DNA from: Afipia sp. P52-10
GTDB lineage: Bacteria; Pseudomonadota; Alphaproteobacteria; Rhizobiales; Xanthobacteraceae
Direction of reading: 5' to 3'
Length of the DNA stretch: 64,000 nucleotides
Assembly: GCF_000516555.1 (NCBI RefSeq)
Contig: NZ_AZSJ01000003.1
Location: 505,959 to 569,958 of the forward strand
The notes under the pieces were generated by a model, which worked only from the letters and a program-made list of their open reading frames with translations, searched no databases and was not told the origin of the DNA. Both the position numbers and the translations under genes were made by a program. This document shows, piece after piece, positions 9,091-16,617 of the stretch (its first letter is position 1; each line of letters begins with the position of its first letter).

Positions 9091-10797
9091 TCAGTACCCC
9101 ATCTTCTTTTTCAGATCCTGATCGATCCAGATCCGCGCATAGATCGGACCTGGCCGCACCGAGCCGGCGCGCAGCTCGCCCGCGTAACCCTTCACCCACG
9201 GCCACCAAGCCGTGAAGTTGTAGGTCGTTGGCAGCCAGACATACGGCGCGTTGTCGAGCATCTCGGTGGTCATCGCCCGCAGCTCCGCCTGCCGCTTGGC
9301 CTCGTCGCGCTCCTTGTAGACCGCCTCCATCCGCGCAGTCAGCTTCGGATCATTCCACTGCGACGGATTCCAGACCTGCCCTGGAACGAAGCTCTTGCGG
9401 ATGGTCGTCGTCGGGTTGGTATGCCCATTATTCATGAAATAACCCGGCGCATTGGTCTGCGTCGTCATCGCCGACAGGAACGCAGCGTACTCCATGGTCT
9501 GGATCTCCATCTTGATGCCGACCTGCTCAAGATAAGCAGACACCAGTGGGATCAAATCCATATGGTCCGCGCTGCAGGAGCAGACCTGGGTCTTGAAGGT
9601 GAAGCCGTTCGGATAGCCGGCCTCGGCCAGCAGCTTCTTGGCCTTGGCCGGATCGTACTTGAACAGCTCCTGCACCGACGCGGGCTGCTCGTTCAGCGGC
9701 TGGAAGTAAGCGCCGTAATCCGGGTGCTGCGGATAGGCGAACAGCTCGGCATTGCCGTTATAATACGCCTTGATGATCTCTTCCTTGTTGATCGCCATGT
9801 TCATGGCGCGCCGCACGCGGATGTCATCGAACGGCTTGGTATCGACACGCATGGCCAGGAAGGTGCCGCTGGTCGCGAGCCACCTGTTCCACTTCAGGTC
9901 CGGCGTGCTCTTCTTCAGCGTTTCGACATCCTGCCAGCGCACCAGCTCCATGATATCGAGCTTGCCCGTGCGCAAGGCGGTGATGCGGGTGGCCTCGTCC
10001 TTGATGATACGGTAAACGAGCTTGTCGATGTATGGGAGCTTGAACTCCTTCTCGTTGATCGTCTCCTTGTCCCAGTAATCCGGATTCTTCTCGTAGGTGT
10101 TGGAATTGCCCTGCACGTAATCGGTCAGCTTGAACGGGCCGGTGCCGTTGACGTTCTTCCAGTTCGAGGCACCCGCATCGACCACCTCCTTCGGGATGAT
10201 CGCCGAGTAGTAGCCATAGCCGAAGCGGTAATCCCATTCGGCATTGAACTGGTTCATCTCGAACACGACCGTATGCTTGTCCGGCGCGGTCACGTCCTTG
10301 ATGTAGTCGAAATAATTCTTGGTCGCTTTCGGGCTGCTCGCCAGCCGCTTGAAGCTGAACACCACGTCGTCGGCGACGAACTCACGCGCCTTCATCACGC
10401 CGGGCTTCTCCGGGAACATCACGCCCTTGCGCAAGGTGATGACCAGACGCAGCGGATTCTCCTGCCACTCCCACTTCTCGGCGAGTTCGCCACGGATCAG
10501 TTCGGTAGGGACATAAGCATCCGGGATCAGGCTGAACTTGCCGCCGCGCGACTTCGCCTTGGAGATATCTGCGGCGAACAATTGCTCATAGACCTGGCCG
10601 GTGTCGTGGTTGTGCTTCCACGGCCAGTCGTAGCTGTCGAACGACAGCGCCGAGATCGTCGCATTGACGGTGGAGATCTCCAGCGTGCCGCCATACTTCG
10701 GCGCCTCCAGCTTGCTCTCCGCGACCGCCGGACCAGCAGCCAGCAGCCAGCCGAGTGCGGTTGTTCCAATCAAGCCGCGCCACAGTTTCGTCCCCAT
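9091..10797 (-). CDS. Peptide-type ABC transporter substrate-binding protein (SBP_bac_5), copy 1
   Basis: A 568-residue paralogue of the next gene in the operon. A signal peptide ends near GPAVAES and is followed by KLEAPKYGGTLEIS. Differences from copy 2 are scattered, for example VTAPDKHTVVFEMNQFNAEW against VETPDRYTVVFNLKEYNAEW, and in the 500-530 region. The shared stretches include FLAMRVDTKPFDDIRVRRAM. It lies 33 bases downstream of the DppC-type permease. Two receptors per permease pair may widen the ligand range. Confidence 0.88.
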   Translation of the reverse strand: MGTKLWRGLIGTTALGWLLAAGPAVAESKLEAPKYGGTLEISTVNATISALSFDSYDWPWKHNHDTGQVYEQLFAADISKAKSRGGKFSLIPDAYVPTELIRGELAEKWEWQENPLRLVITLRKGVMFPEKPGVMKAREFVADDVVFSFKRLASSPKATKNYFDYIKDVTAPDKHTVVFEMNQFNAEWDYRFGYGYYSAIIPKEVVDAGASNWKNVNGTGPFKLTDYVQGNSNTYEKNPDYWDKETINEKEFKLPYIDKLVYRIIKDEATRITALRTGKLDIMELVRWQDVETLKKSTPDLKWNRWLATSGTFLAMRVDTKPFDDIRVRRAMNMAINKEEIIKAYYNGNAELFAYPQHPDYGAYFQPLNEQPASVQELFKYDPAKAKKLLAEAGYPNGFTFKTQVCSCSADHMDLIPLVSAYLEQVGIKMEIQTMEYAAFLSAMTTQTNAPGYFMNNGHTNPTTTIRKSFVPGQVWNPSQWNDPKLTARMEAVYKERDEAKRQAELRAMTTEMLDNAPYVWLPTTYNFTAWWPWVKGYAGELRAGSVRPGPIYARIWIDQDLKKKMGY

Positions 10798-10830
10798 AGG
10801 TCCCTCCCCTCGAACGGTCTTGTTATTTGG

Positions 10831-11736
10831 TTAGCGATGGCTGCGCATGCGCGGATCGAGCAGGTCACGCAACGCATCACCGAACATGTTGATGCTGAAC
10901 ACCACCAGGGTCAGACAGATGCCCGGCGCCAGTGCCATCCACGGCGCGAGATACATGTAGTTTCGCGCACTACCGGTCAGCATGCCGCCCCATGTCGGCG
11001 CCGGCGGCGGCACGCCAAGGCCCAGGAACGAAAGCGCGGATTCGGCCAGGATCACCGCGCCGACGCGGGTCGTGAACAGCACGATGACCGGCGGCATCAC
11101 ATTCGGCAGTACATGCCGCCATAGGATGCGCGGCGTCGTACCGCCAATCGATTGCGCTGCGTGGATGTAACTCTGCTCCCGCACCGAGATCACCGCGCTG
11201 CGGATGATGCGCGAGCCGGCAATCCCGTAGAGACAACCGAGAATGACGATCACCTGCGGCATACCGGGACCGACCACCGCCACGACCACGATCAGGATAA
11301 CGATATCCGGAAAGCTCATCCAGGCATCGACGAAGCGCTGCACGATCATGTCGAACTTGCCGCCGAGATAGCCCGTGGTAATGCCGAGGAAGACCGAGAG
11401 CACGGTGGCCAGCAGCGCCGCCGACAGGCCGATGATTACCGAAAGCCGTGCGCCATACAGGATGCGCGAGAAGATGTCGCGGCCGAGGTTGTCGGTCCCG
11501 AACCAGAACTGCCAGCTCGGCGGCTTCATCCGATTGATCGGCATGATCTGATTGAAGCCGTAGGGGGCGAGCACGTCGGCGAAGATGCCGGCGAACAGGA
11601 AGATCAGGCAGATCACGGCGCCGATGGCACCCAGCGGCTTCTCGCGGAACAGACGCCCGATGAAGACAAGCGTTGCGTTCGGCGGACGGTGTGGCGCGGT
11701 CTGACGGACAACGGTGGTATCGGTGATCTCGGCCAT
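10831..11736 (-). CDS. Peptide-type ABC transporter permease (DppC/OppC type)
   Basis: A 301-residue inner-membrane permease. The N-terminal OppC region contains a transmembrane segment (AIGAVICLIFLFAGIFADVL) and GTDNLGRDIFSRILYGAR, the hallmark of this family. The EAA loop reads AAQSIGGTTPRILWRHVLPN. Five to six membrane helices are evident. It ends before the first binding protein gene. The start overlaps the DppB-type stop in a TGATG arrangement, indicating translational coupling. Confidence 0.9.
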   Translation of the reverse strand: MAEITDTTVVRQTAPHRPPNATLVFIGRLFREKPLGAIGAVICLIFLFAGIFADVLAPYGFNQIMPINRMKPPSWQFWFGTDNLGRDIFSRILYGARLSVIIGLSAALLATVLSVFLGITTGYLGGKFDMIVQRFVDAWMSFPDIVILIVVVAVVGPGMPQVIVILGCLYGIAGSRIIRSAVISVREQSYIHAAQSIGGTTPRILWRHVLPNVMPPVIVLFTTRVGAVILAESALSFLGLGVPPPAPTWGGMLTGSARNYMYLAPWMALAPGICLTLVVFSINMFGDALRDLLDPRMRSHR

Positions 11737-12692
11737 CAGCGGTTTCTCACCTTCGGATCAAGGAAGCCATAGCTCAGATCGACCAGCAGATTGATCAGCA
11801 CCACGGCAACACCGATCACCAGGAAGACGCCGGTGATGGTGGGATAATCGCGACTTCCGACAGCCTCCAGCAGCAGCAGTCCCATCCCCGGAATGACGAA
11901 GATCTGCTCAAGGATCACCGCGCCACCAAACAGCAGCGGCGCCTGCAGGCCCACCAGCGTCACCACGGGAATCAGCGCGTTGCGCAATGCATGCCGAATC
12001 ACGATCGTCCCGGTGGACAGTCCCTTGGCGCGCGCCGTGCGGACATAATCCTGTCGCAACACTTCGAGCATCAGCGTTCGCGTCAGCCGCATGATCACTG
12101 CGGAGAATGCTTTGCCCAGGATCAGGGCCGGGATCAGCAACTGCAGGAAATGCGCCCAGGGGTCCTGCGAAAACGGCACGTAGCGGACCGACGGCGACCA
12201 GCCCCACCAAATCGATGGGAACACCATCACCAGTGTACCGACCCAGAAGCCCGGGATGGCGAGCGCCAGGATCGAGAGCGTGCGCAGCACATAGTCGCCG
12301 ATGGTGTCCTGCTTCAGCGCCGCATACACGCCGATCGGAATGCCGACGATCAGCGACACCAGCAGCGCCATCACACCGAGCTCGAATGTGACCGGCAGAC
12401 GGAACAGAATTTCCTCCATCACCGGCGTGTTGGTCCACAGCGAGTTGCCGAGGCTGCCCTTGAACAGCAGCGCCCCCATCCACTTGAAGTACTGGATGTA
12501 GATCGGCGTATCGAGCCCGAGCACGGCCTCAAGCTGTTCACGCGTCTGCTTCGACGCGCTGACGTCGTTCTGCGACAGCATCAGATCGATGATGTTGCCG
12601 GGGATCAAACGAACCGTGATGAAGACAATGAAGGAGGCGAAGATCAGCGTCGGGATCAATGCAATGAAGCGGCGAACGATATAGCCCTGCAT
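11736..12692 (-). CDS. Peptide-type ABC transporter permease (DppB/OppB type)
   Basis: A 318-residue permease opening with MQGYIVRRFIALIPTLIFAS, followed by the family's N-terminal periplasmic stretch and the EAA loop YVRTARAKGLSTGTIVIRHA. The ATG at 12692 is chosen because GAGGGG lies 5 bases before it on the coding strand; a longer frame to 12734 lacks family sequence. It is the first gene of the six-gene transporter operon (permeases, two binding proteins, two ATPases), preceded by a 498-base non-coding region. Confidence 0.9.
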   Translation of the reverse strand: MQGYIVRRFIALIPTLIFASFIVFITVRLIPGNIIDLMLSQNDVSASKQTREQLEAVLGLDTPIYIQYFKWMGALLFKGSLGNSLWTNTPVMEEILFRLPVTFELGVMALLVSLIVGIPIGVYAALKQDTIGDYVLRTLSILALAIPGFWVGTLVMVFPSIWWGWSPSVRYVPFSQDPWAHFLQLLIPALILGKAFSAVIMRLTRTLMLEVLRQDYVRTARAKGLSTGTIVIRHALRNALIPVVTLVGLQAPLLFGGAVILEQIFVIPGMGLLLLEAVGSRDYPTITGVFLVIGVAVVLINLLVDLSYGFLDPKVRNR

Positions 12693-12903
12693 AATCCCCT
12701 CAGCTCCGTGGATACGCCGAAGTGACAGACGCACCCGGCCAGCCGGGATTACGCTGCAAGCGCGTCATCGCACCGCAAAACACAAAAAGGTCAGCACTGC
12801 TGTCGATCCGCAAATGCGGCGTGCGAAATCCCGCGAGCAAAAGCACGTCCAAGCCGTCCCTCCAGAAGTCATCGCGACTTCCGATGTTGTTGTTGTTCGC
12901 GTG

Positions 12904-12933
12904 ACTAGAACGTCTAGTTGCATGCGTTGTCAA
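12904..12933 (-). promoter_or_regulatory. Candidate sigma70-like promoter with overlapping palindromic operator for the peptide transporter operon
   Basis: On the minus strand a TTGACA (12928-12933) is separated by 17 bases from TTCTAG (12905-12910). The second hexamer lies inside the 15-base palindrome ACTAGA-ACG-TCTAGT at 12904-12918, whose 6-base arms are perfect. A dyad across the -10 position is typical of repressor operators. The regulator is unknown. The -10 match is weak, so the promoter is less certain than the palindrome. Confidence 0.45.
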
Positions 12934-13157
12934 ATGAATTGAGAAATTCGCAGTGACTCCGCGACACAACGTCCGATCAGACATCAGACGCGACACCATC
13001 AATGCAGTTGCCCATGCAATAAGCTGGCTATGCAATGAGCAGATCGCGCCGATTCAATTTCACGATGCGGAATGGAACTGCCTTCTGCGACACAGATATT
13101 GCATTGCGACGCGTGAAGCGCTGCATGATTTTCGCAGAGCGAACGAAGCGTGGAACG

Positions 13158-13183
13158 AATGATGTGCGGTCTTGCACATCATT
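13158..13183 (-). terminator. Hairpin just downstream of the FadJ-type gene
   Basis: AATGATGTGC and GCACATCATT form a perfect 10-base stem with a 6-base loop, 7 bases beyond the stop of the minus-strand fad operon. There is no long T run, so it may be a weak terminator or a protein-binding dyad. Confidence 0.45.
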
Positions 13184-13190
13184 GCAAAAT

Positions 13191-15326
13191 CTAGCTGAAC
13201 GAATCCCAGCCGGGATCAGGGGCGAAACGCGCGCCATGCGCATCCGCAAGCTTGCGCAACGTCGCAACGACATCCGCAACCCCGCGGGTACGGGCATAGT
13301 GCAACGGGCCGCCGCGGAACGGCGCAAAGCCGGTGCCGAAAATCATCGCGCCATCGACGACGTCAGGATTGTCGACGATCCCTTCGCGCAGACAAGCGAC
13401 GCAAACGTTGAGCATCGGCAGGATCAGTCGATCAGTCAGATCTTCGGTCATGGCCCATTTGGCAGAATTGGCACCCGTGATCATCGCTTCACCGGCCGGC
13501 TTCGACTTCTGTGCCCGCCCATCCTTCCAGGTGTAGAAGCCCTTGCCGGTCTTGCGGCCGAGCTCCTTCGCTTCAACCTTCTTCCGCAGCCAGTCCGGAG
13601 CCGGCGGCAACGCATCGCCAAGCTTCGCACGCAACGAGTCGCCGACTGCGAGGCAGATATCGAGTCCGACCGTATCGGCGAGTTCGATCGGCCCCATCGG
13701 CATGCCGAAGGCTTCCGCCGCCTCATCGATCACTTCCTTCGGCAGTTTCTCGTCCAGCAACACCATTGCTTCGAGCATGTAAGGCGTCAGCGCCCGGTTG
13801 ACGAGGAAGCCCGGCGCGCTCTTCACCGGCAATGGCAGGCGATCGATCTGACCGACGAACGCACGCGTCCGCGCCAGCACCTGCGGATCGTTGCCGTCGT
13901 GGCTGACCACCTCGACGAGTTGCATGCGCGAAACGGGGTTGAAGAAGTGGACGCCGACCAGTCGTTCCGGAGCCTTCAGTGTGGTGCGCAAGTCCTGCAG
14001 CGGAATGCTGGATGTGTTGGTCGCCAGGATCGCATCGGCCTTCATCCGCGGCTCGATGCCAGCATAGACCTTCTGCTTCAGTTCCAGTTTCTCCGGCACC
14101 GCCTCAATGACCAGATCCGCATTGCGCACGCCCTCTCCGTCGAGATCAGGCACCAGCCGATCGAGCGCGTCGCGTTGATCGATCCGCCTGCGGATGATCT
14201 TGCCGTAAAGCTCGGCGGCACGCTTGATCGCACCCGCGATCGGCTCTGCCTTCATGTCGGAGACGGTCGCACGCAGGCCCTCCCGCGCGCACCAGGCGGC
14301 AATGTCGCCGCCCATCGCGCCGGCGCCGATGACATGCACATGCCTGATGCCGCTGTCGCCGTCCGCCAGCTTCTTCATCTGCTCGCGCAGGAAGAAGACC
14401 CGGATCAGGTTCTGCGCCGTCGGCGTCACCATCAACTTGGCGAACGACGCCTGCTCGGCACGGAACATGGCATAACTTTCGCCGCCATACTGCTCCCACA
14501 GGTCGATCAGCGCATAGGGCGCGGGATAGTTCTCGGCCGGAGCCGTCTTCGCCGCCTCCTTGCGCATGCGGGTGGCGAGAAAACTGCGCGCCGGACCACT
14601 CGACAGGACGGACGCGACGAGGCCCCGCTTGGCGCGAGCCAACTTGCCGCTGACGGCATCCTTCACCGCATTGAGAACGTGCCGCTCCTGCGTCACCGCA
14701 TCGATAACCCCAAGCGCCTTGGCACGGCGGGCGTCGATCGTGCGCCCGGTCAGCATCAGCGTCATCGCCTCCATCGGGTTGATCAGACGCGTGAACCGCA
14801 CGGTGCCGCCCAACCCCGGATGCAGACCGAGCATCACCTCGGGAAAGCCGAAGCGCGCATCGTCGATGGCGATCCGGTACTTACATGCCAGCGCGATCTC
14901 CAAACCACCGCCGAGGCAAAAGCCATGAATGACGGCAATGGTCGGCATGCCGAGATTTTCGAGACGGTCGGTGACGCGGTGCGCACGGGAGATCTCGGCC
15001 TCGACCTCGCGCGGATCAGTGGCGCCGCGAAACGCATTCACGTCGGCGCCGGCGATAAAGCCTGACGGCTTGGCCGAGCGGATCACCAGCGCCCGTGGCC
15101 GATCGCTCTCGATCGCCGCCAGCACACTGTCCAACTCCTCGATCACATCGGCGGACAACGTGTTGGCGCTGGTGCCGGCCCGATCGACCAGCAGCCAGGC
15201 CACGCCATCGGCATCCTTGGCCAGACGAAAATTCTTCCACAGCCCGTCCGCTCCGGGCTGCGCGCCCTTATGCGGCCCAAGCTCGATCAGGCGGTCCTTG
15301 AAGGTGTCGAGGATGCGGCTTTCCAT
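13191..15326 (-). CDS. Bifunctional enoyl-CoA hydratase/3-hydroxyacyl-CoA dehydrogenase (FadJ/FadB-like)
   Basis: A 711-residue beta-oxidation enzyme that hydrates trans-2-enoyl-CoA and oxidises the 3-hydroxyacyl-CoA with NAD. The crotonase half (about 1-200) carries GFIAGADVNAF, GFCLGGGLEIALAC and FGFPEVMLGLHPGLGGT with its catalytic glutamates. The dehydrogenase half has HVIGAGAMGGDIA for NAD binding and LVGVHFFNPVSRMQLVEVV with the catalytic His. The C-terminal HCDH domain ends with FGTGFAPFRGGPLHYA. It is the last gene of the fad operon, 7 bases after the thiolase. Confidence 0.92.
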   Translation of the reverse strand: MESRILDTFKDRLIELGPHKGAQPGADGLWKNFRLAKDADGVAWLLVDRAGTSANTLSADVIEELDSVLAAIESDRPRALVIRSAKPSGFIAGADVNAFRGATDPREVEAEISRAHRVTDRLENLGMPTIAVIHGFCLGGGLEIALACKYRIAIDDARFGFPEVMLGLHPGLGGTVRFTRLINPMEAMTLMLTGRTIDARRAKALGVIDAVTQERHVLNAVKDAVSGKLARAKRGLVASVLSSGPARSFLATRMRKEAAKTAPAENYPAPYALIDLWEQYGGESYAMFRAEQASFAKLMVTPTAQNLIRVFFLREQMKKLADGDSGIRHVHVIGAGAMGGDIAAWCAREGLRATVSDMKAEPIAGAIKRAAELYGKIIRRRIDQRDALDRLVPDLDGEGVRNADLVIEAVPEKLELKQKVYAGIEPRMKADAILATNTSSIPLQDLRTTLKAPERLVGVHFFNPVSRMQLVEVVSHDGNDPQVLARTRAFVGQIDRLPLPVKSAPGFLVNRALTPYMLEAMVLLDEKLPKEVIDEAAEAFGMPMGPIELADTVGLDICLAVGDSLRAKLGDALPPAPDWLRKKVEAKELGRKTGKGFYTWKDGRAQKSKPAGEAMITGANSAKWAMTEDLTDRLILPMLNVCVACLREGIVDNPDVVDGAMIFGTGFAPFRGGPLHYARTRGVADVVATLRKLADAHGARFAPDPGWDSFS

Positions 15327-15333
15327 GACGTCC

Positions 15334-16617
15334 TCACGCCATCTCGATCAGCACGGCGCCGCCGAGGCCGCCGCCGACGCACTGCGTCGCGATACCGCGC
15401 TTCTTGCCGAGCCGCTTCATCGCATTGACCAGATGCAGCGTAATACGGTTGCCGCTCGCTCCGACCGGATGGCCGAGCGCGATGGCGCCGCCATCGACAT
15501 TCAGCTTCGCCCGGTCGAACGTTCCGGCCACCCCCTCCAGGCCCAGAATGTCCTTGCAGAACTTCTCGCTTTCCCAGGCCGCCAGGCAGCCCAGCACCTG
15601 TGCGGCGAAGGCCTCGTTCAATTCCAGCAGCTCGATGTCATCGAGCCGCATGCCGTTGCGCTTCATCAGCTCGGTGACGGCAAGCACCGGTCCCAATCCC
15701 ATGATGCTCGGATCGAGCGCCGACCACTGGCTATCAACGATCACCGCCTTCGGCGTCAGCCCGTGCTTCTTCACCGCCTCCTCCGAGGCGACGATCACCC
15801 AGGACGCGCCGTCGGTGATCTGCGAAGAATTGCCGGGCGTCACCTTGCCCCACGGCCGCTCGAAGGCAGGCTTGAGCTTCGCCAGCTTGTCAATCGAGGA
15901 ATCCGGCCGCACCCCGTCGTCATGATCGTAAACCTTGCCGTCGCGGGCGAAGGCGGTTTCGACCTCGCCCTTGAGGTATCCCTCGACTTGCGCCTGCGCC
16001 AGCCGGCGATGGCTCTCCACCGCATAGGCGTCGCACTGTTCGCGGGTGATACCAAAAAGCTGGGCGACCAGTTCGGCCGTCTGGCCCATGTTCATCTCGA
16101 CCACCGGATCGGTCAGTCCCCGCTCTAGGCCGATGATCGGCTTGAAATAGGCTGGCCGCGCCCTCAAAGCCGCCGCAGCCTTAGCGAAAACCCCCTTCGC
16201 GCTTGCCAGCCCCGCAAACCAGCGCACGCCCTGCTGCGGCCAGACCAATGGCGCGTGGCTCAGCGCCTCGGCGCCGCCCGCCAGGATCAGGTCGCAGCGG
16301 CCTTCGCGGATGTAACGGAACGCGGTATCGATCGACTGCATGCCGGAGCCGCAATTCACCTGCTCGGTGAAGGCCACCATCCGCTCGCCCATGCCGAGCC
16401 GGAGGGCTGCGACGCGGGCGGGGTTCATCTCGTCGGCGATGACGTTGACGCAGCCAAGGATGACCTGGTCGAATTCGGTCGGCGCGAAGGGCTGCCGCGC
16501 CAGCAGCGGCCGCCCGCATTGCACGGCCAGATCGACCGGCGTGAACGGACCGGGGCCGGTCCGCGCTTTCAGGAATGGTGTACGGCTTCCATCAACAATG
16601 AAAACAGGTCGCGACAT
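15334..16617 (-). CDS. Acetyl-CoA C-acyltransferase (3-ketoacyl-CoA thiolase, FadA/FadI-like)
   Basis: A 427-residue thiolase that cleaves 3-ketoacyl-CoA with CoA to acetyl-CoA and a shortened acyl-CoA. The nucleophile Cys89 sits in VNCGSGMQSID. The C-terminal motifs are GGAIALGHPVGASGNRI and CVGGGLGGAVLIE. It starts at the TGATG overlap with the upstream acyl-CoA dehydrogenase and ends 7 bases before the FadJ-type gene, so all three are co-translated. Confidence 0.92.
   Translation of the reverse strand: MSRPVFIVDGSRTPFLKARTGPGPFTPVDLAVQCGRPLLARQPFAPTEFDQVILGCVNVIADEMNPARVAALRLGMGERMVAFTEQVNCGSGMQSIDTAFRYIREGRCDLILAGGAEALSHAPLVWPQQGVRWFAGLASAKGVFAKAAAALRARPAYFKPIIGLERGLTDPVVEMNMGQTAELVAQLFGITREQCDAYAVESHRRLAQAQVEGYLKGEVETAFARDGKVYDHDDGVRPDSSIDKLAKLKPAFERPWGKVTPGNSSQITDGASWVIVASEEAVKKHGLTPKAVIVDSQWSALDPSIMGLGPVLAVTELMKRNGMRLDDIELLELNEAFAAQVLGCLAAWESEKFCKDILGLEGVAGTFDRAKLNVDGGAIALGHPVGASGNRITLHLVNAMKRLGKKRGIATQCVGGGLGGAVLIEMA

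Larger units (their letters stand above)
12693..13190. other. Intergenic region between the peptide transporter operon and the fad operon
   Basis: This 498-base stretch holds the presumed promoter of the leftward transporter operon (12905-12933, with a palindrome at 12904-12918) and a hairpin just beyond the fadJ-type stop (13158-13183). Short frames inside it show no family resemblance. The part around 13000-13190 is unusually rich in TGCAAT/ATTGCA-like words; I see no gene there. Confidence 0.5.

Noticed and set aside
9076-11124. A long open frame (682 codons) on the plus strand opposite the binding protein and permease genes
   Set aside because: It mirrors GC-rich codon structure of real minus-strand genes; residue make-up (very rich in His, Arg, Asp) and lack of any family motif mark it as a shadow.
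12953-13162. A 69-codon plus-strand frame in the intergenic region before the fad operon
   Set aside because: No motif and no ribosome binding site; it overlaps the hairpin at 13158-13183.
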